The translations under genes were made by a program, and so were the position numbers. This document shows positions 8,249 through 16,399 of a DNA stretch of 64,000 nucleotides, one piece after another. This DNA comes from an uncultured Cellvibrionales bacterium (GTDB lineage Bacteria > Pseudomonadota > Gammaproteobacteria > Pseudomonadales > Dasaniaceae), in the NCBI GenBank assembly GCA_913019905.1, contig CAJVZD010000013.1, forward strand, positions 1 to 64,000, in the 5' to 3' direction. Below the pieces are notes generated by a model. It was given only the letters and a program-made list of their open reading frames with translations, was not told where the DNA came from and did no database searches. Within the stretch, counting starts at the first letter, position 1, and each line of letters begins with the position of its first letter.

Positions 8249-9169
8249 ATGCGCGCCTTGGCTGAGTATGTAATGAAAGGGCGTTCACAGGCCGTCCTGG
8301 CGGTCGTGTTCGCAACGGGAACCGTTTTATTTGCCTGGGTGGGTGCCGCGATCATCGCATTGGTGACTTTGCGTAAAGGTACTACCCAGGGTGCTTACTT
8401 GCTGTTCTGGGGTTTAATTCCAGCAACGGTACTTGCTGCCTGGGGCGATACAACGCCAATTACGACCTTATTGGGTGTAACGGCAGTCGCTTCAGTATTA
8501 AGGGTTACCAGTTCGTGGTCTTGGACCTTGATGGCCGCGGTGTTCAGCGGTTTGGTAACAGCTTATCTGATGTTGACGGTCGGTTCGGGATATATCGAAC
8601 TGATGTTGCAGCTATTAGGTGATGCCTTCGCAGAAATGGGCAAGCAATCTGATACGCTGGCGCAAAAAGAGCTAGCGGACGGCATAGTCCAATCGGCTCC
8701 AGCAGTAAAGGCCGGGGGAATACCTATACCCACTGCCACGCAAATAGCGGGCTTATTGGGCTTGAGTAATGCGTTTACCATCATCATGTGCTTAGTATTG
8801 GCGCGTTGGTGGCAAGCACTGCTTTTTAACCCTGGTGGTTTTCAGGCTGAGTTTCACGGCTTGCGTTTGTCACCACAGTCGACATCGGTATTGTTGGCGA
8901 TGGGTATTTTGGTCTCCCTGATGGGGCCCGATTACACATTTTGGGCCATTATATTTGCAGTACCGTTTATATTTACAGGTTTTGCTTTGATTCATGGTTT
9001 GGCCGCACAAAGGCAGATTAAGAGCAGTTGGTTTGTTTTGTTTTATTGCAGCTGGTTAGTATTAGAGCCGGTAAGAGCGCTGTTATTGATTTTGGCAGTT
9101 GCCGATAGTTGGCTGGATATTCGAGGACGTTTAGCGAGTGGTGGGCCAGATAGCGGTCACAACAGTTAA
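8249..9169 (+). CDS. DUF2232 family membrane protein
   Basis: Polytopic inner-membrane protein (306 aa) of unknown molecular function, related to the YybS/DUF2232 family. It has about eight hydrophobic segments spread across the chain and an N-terminal MRALAEYVMKGRSQA, characteristic of the gammaproteobacterial members that sit between rpsR and rplI. The ribosome-binding site is weak, and expression probably relies on read-through from rpsR 39 nt upstream. Conservation of this place inside a ribosomal protein operon is established for Pseudomonas relatives; the reason is unknown. Confidence 0.85.
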   Translation: MRALAEYVMKGRSQAVLAVVFATGTVLFAWVGAAIIALVTLRKGTTQGAYLLFWGLIPATVLAAWGDTTPITTLLGVTAVASVLRVTSSWSWTLMAAVFSGLVTAYLMLTVGSGYIELMLQLLGDAFAEMGKQSDTLAQKELADGIVQSAPAVKAGGIPIPTATQIAGLLGLSNAFTIIMCLVLARWWQALLFNPGGFQAEFHGLRLSPQSTSVLLAMGILVSLMGPDYTFWAIIFAVPFIFTGFALIHGLAAQRQIKSSWFVLFYCSWLVLEPVRALLLILAVADSWLDIRGRLASGGPDSGHNS

Positions 9170-9241
9170 GCTCATAAAAGAATTTAGGAATTTGTGGTCG
9201 CCGAGCAGGTGGGCCTGAAAAGAAAATAGAGGGTGAATACA

Positions 9242-9688
9242 ATGCAAGTTATTCTATTGGAAAAAGTAGGTAAGTTAGGCAATTTGGGTGATAAGGTTGC
9301 AGTTAAGGCCGGGTTTGGTCGTAATTTTTTAATACCATTTGGTAAAGCCGTACCCGCTACGGCAGCTAATGTGACTGATTTTGAAGCGCGTCGTTCTGAA
9401 CTGGAAGCCGCCGCCGCAGAAAAACAGGGTGGTGCAGTAGCTCGGGCAGCTAAGTTGGCTGAGCTGAACATTACCATCGAAGCGAATGCCGGTGAAGAAG
9501 GTAAGCTTTTTGGTTCTATTGGTACTCGCGATATTGCTGGTGCAATCACCGCTGCTGGTGTTCCAGTTAACAAATCGGAAGTTCGTATTCCCAACGGTGT
9601 TATTCGCGAACTCGGCGAATATGAAGTAAATATACAGCTTCATTCCGATGTGACTCAAACGGTTTCGCTGTCTGTCGTCGCAGAATAA
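9242..9688 (+). CDS. rplI: 50S ribosomal protein L9 (bL9)
   Basis: Elongated two-domain protein at the base of the L1 stalk. It starts with the canonical [19 protein letters not shown]. The N-terminal domain (1-52) is followed by a long Ala/Glu-rich central helix and the C-terminal RNA-binding domain. An in-frame GTG at 9233 would add three residues, but the canonical Met at 9242, with GAGGG about 9 nt upstream, is preferred (148 aa, standard). A strong terminator follows. Confidence 0.98.
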   Translation: MQVILLEKVGKLGNLGDKVAVKAGFGRNFLIPFGKAVPATAANVTDFEARRSELEAAAAEKQGGAVARAAKLAELNITIEANAGEEGKLFGSIGTRDIAGAITAAGVPVNKSEVRIPNGVIRELGEYEVNIQLHSDVTQTVSLSVVAE

Positions 9689-9740
9689 TAGAGCAATATA
9701 GCGCTACCGTTCTAATAGCGGGAGAGTAATCACCCGTTCG

Positions 9741-9788
9741 AAAAAGCACTCTAAAGCTGTCAGGCTTTCAAAAGAGTGCTTTTTTTTT
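9741..9788 (+). terminator. Intrinsic terminator after rplI
   Basis: AAAAAGCACTCT (9741-9752) pairs with AGAGTGCTTTTT (9773-9784), and the T-run continues to about 9788. The loop holds a second stem, AAAGC/GCTTT. This is one of the clearest Rho-independent terminators in the window and closes the rpsF operon before dnaB. Confidence 0.92.
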
Positions 9789-9875
9789 GCCGCAACTTTT
9801 GTTGCTGCTCCTTTTGTTTTGTCAGTAAATATCCGACAATGCCTTAACTGAAAATCAAACGACAGAAAATTTCCC

Positions 9876-11306
9876 GTGGATCCCAATAGTTTTCCCGACA
9901 GTCCAGTAGATATTCCCGCAGACGTTATTGATCTGGGCTTAGGTATGGACTCAGACTTGTCTGAACTAAAAATGCCGCCTCACTCTCTGGAGGCCGAGCA
10001 GTCTGTACTCGGTGGCTTGATGATAGCCAACGATGCATGGGACGGTATCGCGGATCAAGTCGCCTCGCAGGATTTTTACCGAGGTAGTCATCGGCATATT
10101 TTTATTCAGATGGCGGCGTTGGTTGAAGCTGGCGAACCTATTGATGTCATAACGCTGTCGACGGCCCTGCAAGGTGCTGGCGAATTAGAACAGGTTGGTG
10201 GATTCTCTTATCTGGCTGAGCTGGCCAATAATACCCCGAGTGCGGCAAATATTCGTGCCTATGCGAAAGTCGTTAGAGAACGCGCCACGTTGCGCTCTCT
10301 AATTTCAGTCGCCAATGATATTTCTGAAAGTGGTTTTAATACGGAGGGTCGTACGAGTGATGACCTGCTCGATGAAGCCGAACGAAAAATCATGCAAATT
10401 GGCGAGGAGCGGCCAAAAACAGGGGGTCCCGAAGAAGTAAACCCTTTACTGAAGCGTGCAGTTGAACGTATCGATGAATTGTTTAACAGTGATGGTGACA
10501 TTACTGGTGTCAGCACTGGATTTGCTGGCTTGGATGAAATGACTTCGGGTCTACAGCCATCGGATTTGGTGATAGTTGCGGGTAGGCCTTCGATGGGAAA
10601 GACCACCTTTGCGATGAATTTGGTTGAAAGTGCGGTGTTAGCGGGCGAAAAGCCGGTTTTGGTCTTTAGTATGGAGATGCCTGCCGAGTCGCTAATAATG
10701 AGGCTGATGTCTTCTCTGGGCCGAATTAACCAGACCAAAGTCCGTACCGGAAAACTCGATGAGGAAGATTGGCCGAAATTGAGTTCGGCGGTGAGTCGAT
10801 TGAAAGATAGGCCGCTATTTATCGACGATACCGCTGCGTTATCACCGACTGAAGTACGTTCGAGGGCCCGGCGTATTCAGCGCGAGCATGGTGATCTGGC
10901 GATGATCATGATCGATTATCTTCAATTGATGCAAGTCGCTGGTTCGAGTGAAGGGCGAACGGCCGAAATTTCCGAAATCTCACGTTCTTTGAAAACCATC
11001 GCGAAGGAGTTCAATTGCCCTGTGGTCGCTTTGTCACAGCTCAACCGTTCCCTGGAGCAACGTCCCAATAAGCGTCCAATTAATTCGGACCTTAGAGAAT
11101 CTGGAGCCATCGAGCAGGATGCCGACGTTATTATGTTTCTCTATCGTGATGAAGTTTATAACGAAGACAGCGTCGACAAAGGAGTGGCGGAAGTGATTAT
11201 TGGCAAGCAGCGTAATGGCCCCATCGGTACGACCCGCGTTGCATTCATTGGCGAGCATTCACGTTTCGACAACCTGTCCGTTCAATATAACGAAGACGCA
11301 TACTAG
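9876..11306 (+). CDS. dnaB: Replicative DNA helicase DnaB
   Basis: Hexameric 5'-3' helicase of the replication fork. The N-terminal DnaG-interacting domain begins LKMPPHSLEAEQSVLGGLM; the RecA-like C-terminal domain carries Walker A GRPSMGKTTFAMN, Walker B MIMIDYLQLM and the arginine-finger region NSDLRESGAIEQDAD. No intein is present (476 aa; E. coli 471). GTG 9876 gives a 32-residue lead before LKMPPHS, plausible for the family. ATG 9945 is an alternative giving a much shorter lead, and neither has a strong Shine-Dalgarno. The gene follows the rplI terminator and so needs its own promoter. Confidence 0.96.
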   Translation: MDPNSFPDSPVDIPADVIDLGLGMDSDLSELKMPPHSLEAEQSVLGGLMIANDAWDGIADQVASQDFYRGSHRHIFIQMAALVEAGEPIDVITLSTALQGAGELEQVGGFSYLAELANNTPSAANIRAYAKVVRERATLRSLISVANDISESGFNTEGRTSDDLLDEAERKIMQIGEERPKTGGPEEVNPLLKRAVERIDELFNSDGDITGVSTGFAGLDEMTSGLQPSDLVIVAGRPSMGKTTFAMNLVESAVLAGEKPVLVFSMEMPAESLIMRLMSSLGRINQTKVRTGKLDEEDWPKLSSAVSRLKDRPLFIDDTAALSPTEVRSRARRIQREHGDLAMIMIDYLQLMQVAGSSEGRTAEISEISRSLKTIAKEFNCPVVALSQLNRSLEQRPNKRPINSDLRESGAIEQDADVIMFLYRDEVYNEDSVDKGVAEVIIGKQRNGPIGTTRVAFIGEHSRFDNLSVQYNEDAY

Positions 11307-11572
11307 TAGTCCCGTATCATTTTCGTAAAACCATTCATTACGCCAATTTCCTGAGTAACTCCATTTCCTTCAGATCTTATCGTCAAAACCGTCTATTTTG
11401 TGACGCTTTTAGCCTTGATAAACTGTCAGAACATCAGCGTACTTTGACTGTTACTGGGTGAAATGAATAAGCGATAAGCCGGTTTGTGTCCAGCAGTGAT
11501 TTGAGTTTTCGGTCGGCCAAAATGCTTTTTAAAGTATTTTACTAGTTAGTTACAAAAGTGATGGAATTCATC

Positions 11573-11602
11573 TTGAAGTCTATATATAGTGGCACCTATA
11601 AG
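11573..11602 (+). promoter_or_regulatory. Candidate nrdJ promoter
   Basis: TTGAAG (11573-11578) and TATAAG (11597-11602) are separated by 18 bp, a reasonable sigma-70 promoter. The first NrdR box lies inside the spacer and the second begins 6 bp after the -10 element, so a bound NrdR would block RNA polymerase. The predicted 5' leader is about 120 nt. Confidence 0.55.
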
Positions 11603-11624
11603 CGAATGGCACTAGCTGTCGTGT
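11577..11624. promoter_or_regulatory. Paired NrdR boxes upstream of nrdJa
   Basis: Box 1 (11577-11592, AGTCTATATATAGTGG) contains the perfect palindromic core CTATATATAG and matches 13 of 16 positions of the NrdR consensus acaCwAtATaTwGtgt. Box 2 (11609-11624, GCACTAGCTGTCGTGT) matches 11 of 16. Their centres are 32 bp apart, about three helical turns, which is the known arrangement of functional NrdR box pairs. Confidence 0.75.
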
Positions 11625-11732
11625 TTTTTTGCTAAATTGACTGCTTCTGCGCAGGTTGGCGCCGCCAGATCGTTTTAACGTACGGTTTTTCCACAGCCGG
11701 CGTATTACATAATAATCTACAGGTAGATTGAC

Positions 11733-13889
11733 ATGACTTCATCCCCAAGCCTAACTCTGGCTACTTTGCCACAAAATGAAATATCTCTGCAAAACGCGTC
11801 CATGGATATCTGGGACAAAAAATATCGACTGAAAGATAAAAATGGAAATTACGTCGATGAAGACATCGATGGAAGTTACCAAAGAGTCGCCGAGGCCTTG
11901 GCTGACGTCGAGGGTGACGATACGGCCAGGCAACACTGGAAACAGCAGTTCGTCTGGGCATTGCGTCAGGGCGCGATTCCTGCCGGTCGAATTATTTCTA
12001 ACGCTGGTGCCCAAGAACACAAGCCGGCTACTTCCACCATTAACTGTACCGTGTCTGGTAATGTTAAAGACTCCATGCAGGATATCCTGGAAAAAAACCT
12101 GGAGGCCGGCTTAACGCTAAAAGCGGGTTGTGGTATCGGTTACGAATTTTCTACTTTGCGTCCCAAAGGCGCTTATGTTTCGGGTGCTGGTGCGCAAACA
12201 TCTGGTCCATTATCGTTCATGGATATTTTTGATAAAATGTGTTTTACCGTGTCATCTGCTGGTGGTCGACGCGGTGCACAGATGGCGACTTTTGATATCG
12301 GGCACCCCGATGTTATGGAATTTATTCGTGCAAAACGCGAAGACGGTCGTCTTCGGCAATTTAACCTTTCTTTGCTGATAACCGATGAATTTATGCAGGC
12401 TGTGGCAGATAAAGCATCTTGGGCTTTGGCGTTCCCGCTTAGGAAAAAGGAGCTGGAAGAAAATACACTGGACCTGCAAGATCCTGAGCGCGTTGTATGG
12501 CGTGTACACCCGGCCAATGACGATTACGTCGTTAACGATGAAGGCCTGGTTGCGTGTTTGATTTCAAAAGTGGTTCCCGCAGAAAAGTTGTGGAACGTAA
12601 TAATGAGTTCTACCTACGACTTTGCAGAGCCGGGTTTTATTCTGATCGACAAGGTTAATGAGTATAACAACAACTGGTTTTGCGAGGAGATTCGAGCCAC
12701 TAATCCCTGCGGTGAGCAGCCTTTGCCCCCGTACGGTAGTTGTCTGTTAGGTTCGGTCAATTTGACTCGCTTTGTCGAGAATCCTTTTACCGACCAGGCT
12801 GTTTTTGATTGGGACCGCTACGAAAAAACCGTGTCCATTTTTACTCGCATGTTAGATAACGTGGTTGAGATAAATGGTCTGCCATTGGAGCAGCAGCGGC
12901 ACGAAATTCAGCAAAAACGTCGTCATGGCATGGGGTTTTTGGGTCTGGGTTCGACATTAACGATGTTAGGGATGAAGTACGGTGATTCAGACTCTGTGGT
13001 GTTTACCGAGAAAGTGGCTAAATCCATGGCGGTAACGGGATGGAAAACCGGTTTACAACTCGCTGAGGAAAAAGGTCCTGCTCCCATTATGGACCAAGAT
13101 TTCGATGTGACGGAACATATGCTGCGTTTACGTCCCGAAATGCGTCGCGACGGTATTAAAGTTGGCGATCAGATTAAGGGAAAGATACTACACAGTCGCT
13201 ACAGCCGTTATATGCAAAAGCTTGCGGAAGTTGAGCCTGAGTTGGTTGCGCAGTTGGCTGAAACAGGATCGCGTTTTACTCACCATAGCTCTATCGCGCC
13301 GACTGGCACTATATCCCTTTCTTTGGCCAATAATGCGAGCAATGGAATTGAGCCTAGTTTTGCGCATCACTACTCTCGAAATATTATTCAGGAAGGGAAA
13401 AAGTCGAAAGAGAAAGTGGATGTTTTCTCCTATGAACTTTTGGCCTATCGTAGTTTGATTAATGATAAGGCGATGCCTTTTTCCAAAAAAGAAGGCGAAC
13501 AACTTCCCGATTACTTTATCGCCGCCGATGACGTAACGCCAAAACAGCATGTCGATATTCAAGCTGCCGCGCAAATATGGATTGATTCTTCTATTTCGAA
13601 AACGGCCAATGTGCCTACCGATTACCCCTATGAAGATTTCAAAGATATCTACCGCTATGCACACGAAAAAGGATTGAAGGGTTGCACAACTTTTCGTTTT
13701 AATCCCGAAGCCTTCCAGGGTGTTTTGGTAAAAGAAGAAGATCTAGAAAATACGGAATATGAATTCAAGTTGGCTGATGGCAGCACTGTGACCCTAAAAG
13801 GGAATGAAACAGTGGAATACGATGGCGAGACCCATTCTGCAGCTAATCTATTTGATGCCTTGAAAGAAGGCTATTACGGAAAACTTTAA
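11733..13889 (+). CDS. nrdJa: Adenosylcobalamin-dependent ribonucleotide reductase, large part (class II, NrdJa)
   Basis: Catalytic subunit of class II ribonucleotide reductase, which makes deoxyribonucleotides with coenzyme B12 and needs no oxygen. Visible are the active-site cysteine Cys105 in INCTVSGNV, KAGCGIGYEFSTLRP, the finger-loop NPCGEQ (Asn324, Cys326, Glu328) and IAPTGTISLSLANNASNGIE. At 718 aa it ends before the C-terminal portion, which is encoded by the next gene 12 nt downstream. This two-gene NrdJa/NrdJb arrangement is known from Pseudomonas, so it is a natural split rather than a frameshift. The promoter carries NrdR boxes. Confidence 0.93.
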   Translation: MTSSPSLTLATLPQNEISLQNASMDIWDKKYRLKDKNGNYVDEDIDGSYQRVAEALADVEGDDTARQHWKQQFVWALRQGAIPAGRIISNAGAQEHKPATSTINCTVSGNVKDSMQDILEKNLEAGLTLKAGCGIGYEFSTLRPKGAYVSGAGAQTSGPLSFMDIFDKMCFTVSSAGGRRGAQMATFDIGHPDVMEFIRAKREDGRLRQFNLSLLITDEFMQAVADKASWALAFPLRKKELEENTLDLQDPERVVWRVHPANDDYVVNDEGLVACLISKVVPAEKLWNVIMSSTYDFAEPGFILIDKVNEYNNNWFCEEIRATNPCGEQPLPPYGSCLLGSVNLTRFVENPFTDQAVFDWDRYEKTVSIFTRMLDNVVEINGLPLEQQRHEIQQKRRHGMGFLGLGSTLTMLGMKYGDSDSVVFTEKVAKSMAVTGWKTGLQLAEEKGPAPIMDQDFDVTEHMLRLRPEMRRDGIKVGDQIKGKILHSRYSRYMQKLAEVEPELVAQLAETGSRFTHHSSIAPTGTISLSLANNASNGIEPSFAHHYSRNIIQEGKKSKEKVDVFSYELLAYRSLINDKAMPFSKKEGEQLPDYFIAADDVTPKQHVDIQAAAQIWIDSSISKTANVPTDYPYEDFKDIYRYAHEKGLKGCTTFRFNPEAFQGVLVKEEDLENTEYEFKLADGSTVTLKGNETVEYDGETHSAANLFDALKEGYYGKL

Positions 13890-13901
13890 GAGTAAAATAT
13901 C

Positions 13902-14594
13902 ATGACTATTAAAAAAATTGAGCAAGACATCGTCGGTTTTCAGGTCGTTAAAAAAGACGCTGTTGCAGACAGTGTTGCACAAGAGGTAAAGCCCGAAGCA
14001 GAAGTCATTCAGATGCATGAAAAAGTCGTGCGTCCGGAAGAGCTGGAAGGATCTACTTACAAGATAAAAACGCCTATGTCAGAGCACGCTTTATATGTGA
14101 CGATTAATGATATCGTTCTAAACCCTGGAACGGATCATGAGTTGCGCCGTCCCTTTGAAGTATTTGCTAATTCGAAAAACATGGATCACTTTCAATGGGT
14201 GGTTGCGCTAACTCGCGTTATTTCAGCGGTATTTCGCAAGGGAGGCGATATCACGTTTTTGGCCGAAGAGCTCAAAGCCGTATTTGATCCGCAGGGTGGT
14301 TATTTCAAGAAAGGCGGTGTGTTTATGCCTTCTTTGGTTGCAGAACTCGGTTTTGCAATTGAGTCTCACTTGAAGAAAATCGGCATGATTAAAAGTGAAA
14401 AGATCAGCGATCACCAACAACAAATTATGGATGAAAAACGTGCTGCCTTTGAGAAGTCTCAAGAAAAAGATGAGTCTAGTGAATCGGGCTACCCTGCTGG
14501 AGCGTCACTGTGTAAAAAATGCCTGACCAAAGCCAGTATATTAATGGACGGCTGCATGACTTGTTTGAGTTGTGGCGACTCTAAGTGTGGCTAA
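13902..14594 (+). CDS. nrdJb: Class II ribonucleotide reductase, C-terminal part (NrdJb)
   Basis: Second polypeptide of the split class II reductase (230 aa). After a variable N-terminus, the conserved region YKIKTPMSEHALYVTIND to FFKK-like KKGGVFMPSLVAELG follows. The chain ends in a Cys-rich tail with Cys204, 207, 218, 221, 224 and 229, the place where redox-active or Zn-binding cysteines that re-reduce the active site are expected. The gene starts 12 nt after nrdJa, so translation is probably coupled. Other class II enzymes carry this region on the same chain. Confidence 0.88.
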   Translation: MTIKKIEQDIVGFQVVKKDAVADSVAQEVKPEAEVIQMHEKVVRPEELEGSTYKIKTPMSEHALYVTINDIVLNPGTDHELRRPFEVFANSKNMDHFQWVVALTRVISAVFRKGGDITFLAEELKAVFDPQGGYFKKGGVFMPSLVAELGFAIESHLKKIGMIKSEKISDHQQQIMDEKRAAFEKSQEKDESSESGYPAGASLCKKCLTKASILMDGCMTCLSCGDSKCG

Positions 14595-14617
14595 ACTTGT
14601 GGCATAACTTTTATGCT

Positions 14618-14665
14618 TGCTGCGATTTCCTTCTAAGGAAAAGACTGTGGAGGTTTGTCGCAGCA
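14618..14665 (+). repeat. Nested inverted repeat between nrdJb and pdxH
   Basis: Perfect 8-bp arms TGCTGCGA (14618-14625) and TCGCAGCA (14658-14665) enclose a second hairpin, TTTCCTT-CT-AAGGAAA. No T-run follows, so it is not a typical terminator. It may be a processing or stability element at the 3' end of the nrdJ mRNA or in the leader of pdxH. Confidence 0.6.
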
Positions 14666-14693
14666 CGCTTGATAATCGGAGTGATAAAACTCG

Positions 14694-15341
14694 ATGAGCA
14701 AAAGTTTTAATATTACCGGTGATCGACGGGAATATGATCATGGTAATTTGCATCGCCGCGAACTCAATGACGACCCGATTCAACAGTTTGAGGATTGGCT
14801 GCGAAAAGCGAAAGAGCTAGAGGTTCGCGATGCGACGGCGATGACTTTGGCAACAGTTGACGCTTCTGGCATGCCCTACCAGCGCATGGTATTACTGAAG
14901 GGGTTGGATGAAAGAGGGTTTGTGTTTTTCACCAATTTGGGAAGTCGAAAAGCACAACAAATAAAAACGAATGAAAAAGTGTGTTTGCATTTCTCCTGGC
15001 TGCCACTCGATCGGCAGGTCGTTATTAATGGCGTTGCCAAACCGTTGAGTAAAGTCGAGAATTTGAAATATTTCGTTTCCAGGCCGCGAGAAAGCCAATT
15101 GGCTGCATGGGCTTCGCGGCAGAGCCATCCTATCACCGCAAGACGCGTATTGGAGGAAAAGTTTCTTGAGATCAAACAGGCTTTTTCTAAGGGAGAAATA
15201 GACGTACCCGATTTTTGGGGTGGATACCGAATTGATCCGCTGGAAATTGAGTTTTGGCAGGGGGGAGAGTACCGGCTTCACGACCGCTTTCTTTATACTC
15301 GCACCGACAAGCAGTGGGGCATCTCGCGTTTATCACCTTAA
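14694..15341 (+). CDS. pdxH: Pyridoxine/pyridoxamine 5'-phosphate oxidase
   Basis: FMN-dependent oxidase producing pyridoxal 5'-phosphate, the last step of vitamin B6 synthesis and salvage. Family features include [10 protein letters not shown], the FMN-binding [18 protein letters not shown] followed by SRKAQQI, and the C-terminal [18 protein letters not shown] with HDRFLY. Length of 215 aa matches E. coli PdxH (218). GGAG lies about 13 nt before the ATG, a rather long spacing. It lies in the same direction 99 nt behind nrdJb. Confidence 0.96.
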   Translation: MSKSFNITGDRREYDHGNLHRRELNDDPIQQFEDWLRKAKELEVRDATAMTLATVDASGMPYQRMVLLKGLDERGFVFFTNLGSRKAQQIKTNEKVCLHFSWLPLDRQVVINGVAKPLSKVENLKYFVSRPRESQLAAWASRQSHPITARRVLEEKFLEIKQAFSKGEIDVPDFWGGYRIDPLEIEFWQGGEYRLHDRFLYTRTDKQWGISRLSP

Positions 15342-15364
15342 AACGTCTCTTGGGCAAAAGCCGT

Positions 15365-15409
15365 AAGAAACATGCCACAAGAAGCATTACCTAAAGAAGT
15401 AATACCCTA
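15365..15409. repeat. Degenerate tandem repeat, about 15 bp x 3
   Basis: Three successive units, AAGAAACATGCCAC (15365-15378), AAGAAGCATTACCTA (15379-15393) and AAGAAGTAATACCCTA (15394-15409), share AAGAA and a CATTACC-like second half. They lie downstream of pdxH, in non-coding DNA. Confidence 0.5.
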
Positions 15410-15542
15410 ATAATAAATCCCTCCCAGCATGAAATGTTGTCCCTTTTCATTACGTTCGAGACGACGTAGATTTCGAATACCCTTGCCTTGTTATTCGTGG
15501 CATTATTTGTGACCGAGCATACTTAATAATAATGGGCTTGAG

Positions 15543-16265
15543 ATGGTTAGCGCAATCAATGAAATTCCCGTACAGAATCTGGCGATAGTTTTTATTCCAG
15601 CCATACCCGTTTTAATAATCCTGTACAAATGGCGAATGGGCGTTAATAAAAGCCTCTATGCGTTGAGTCGAATGCTGGTGCAGCTATTGGCCATCGGTTA
15701 TGTGTTGTCCTATTTATTCGAATCCCAGAAGCTTGTCCTGGTGTTAAGTGCCTTAGTTGTGATGATTGTCGCCGCGACCTGGATAAGCTTAAATCCATTA
15801 AAAGAGCGTACCAGGCCTTTGTACATGGCATCGTTTTTGGCGATTCTCATTGGCGGTACCTTGACTTTGATTACAGTGACTCAGGGTGTTCTAACCATAT
15901 CACCGTGGTATTCGCCTCGGCAGATGATTCCGTTAGCGGGTATGATTTTTGCTAATGCGATGACTGCGATAAGTTTATCTTCTGAGCGATTGTCGTCGGA
16001 GCTTAAGCAGCATAGTGATTATGTCGTCGCCCGATCAACTGCCTTCAACGCCTCGCTCATTCCGACCCTAAACAGCCTATTTGCGGTAGGTTTGGTTTCC
16101 CTGCCGGGAATGATGACAGGCCAGATTTTATCCGGCGTCACTCCCCTGATTGCGGTGAAATATCAAATTGTCGTTATGGTGATGATCTTTAGTTCTGCGG
16201 GTTTATCGACCGCCATATTTTTGCATTTATCGAGAAAACACTTTGAAGCATTGAGCGAGGGATAA
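15543..16265 (+). CDS. ABC transporter permease, FetB/UPF0014 family
   Basis: Polytopic membrane protein (240 aa, about seven hydrophobic segments) of the UPF0014 family. The E. coli member FetB is the permease of an iron exporter and works with the ATPase FetA. The family-typical segments RMLVQLLAIGYVL, MIPLAGMIFANAMTAISL and GLVSLPGMMTGQILSG are visible. No FetA-like ATPase is adjacent, so the partner must be elsewhere or absent. The gene converges with the PQQ dehydrogenase and shares a terminator with it. The iron-export role is inherited from the family and not shown here. Confidence 0.85.
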   Translation: MVSAINEIPVQNLAIVFIPAIPVLIILYKWRMGVNKSLYALSRMLVQLLAIGYVLSYLFESQKLVLVLSALVVMIVAATWISLNPLKERTRPLYMASFLAILIGGTLTLITVTQGVLTISPWYSPRQMIPLAGMIFANAMTAISLSSERLSSELKQHSDYVVARSTAFNASLIPTLNSLFAVGLVSLPGMMTGQILSGVTPLIAVKYQIVVMVMIFSSAGLSTAIFLHLSRKHFEALSEG

Positions 16266-16276
16266 ACAAAGAAAAG

Positions 16277-16356
16277 ACCGCCCGTAACAATGATCGTAAC
16301 AATGTTCGTAACAATGATCGTAACAATGTTCGTAACAATGTTCGTTACAAGGCGGT
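16277..16356. terminator. Bidirectional terminator with repeat-expanded loop
   Basis: ACCGCC (16277-16282) pairs with GGCGGT (16351-16356), and just inside GTAAC (16284-16288) pairs with GTTAC (16344-16348). On the minus strand the stem is followed by CTTTTCTTTG and on the plus strand by TTTG. It sits between the convergent FetB-like and PQQ dehydrogenase genes. Its loop is filled by a 12-bp tandem array. Confidence 0.7.
16283..16350. repeat. 12-bp tandem array, about 5.7 copies
   Basis: The unit CGTAACAATG(A/T)T is repeated five times without a gap (16283, 16295, 16307, 16319, 16331) plus a partial CGTTACAA. Copies differ only at one A/T position, so the expansion is recent. It forms the loop of the shared terminator. 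Confidence 0.95.
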
Positions 16357-16399
16357 TTGAAATAACGGTCTGTGAATATACGAATAAAACAGGTCGCGT

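Larger units (their letters stand above)
11307..11732 (+). other. dnaB-nrdJa intergenic region
   Basis: This 426-bp gap holds the nrdJ promoter and its NrdR boxes, described separately. An AT-rich hairpin at 11519-11540 (AAAATGCTTT/AAAGTATTTT, one G-U pair) could be a weak dnaB terminator but lacks a T-run. I looked for a cobalamin riboswitch and saw no B12-box-like segment. Confidence 0.5.

Noticed and set aside
11307-11732. Cobalamin riboswitch before nrdJ
   Set aside because: No B12-box-like core was found; the region is explained by a promoter with NrdR boxes.
13880-13905. Frameshift splitting one nrdJ gene
   Set aside because: Both chains have clean ends and starts, and the NrdJa/NrdJb split is known from Pseudomonas.
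16283-16350. CRISPR-like array
   Set aside because: The 12-bp units are contiguous with no spacers and no cas genes are nearby; it is a simple tandem repeat.
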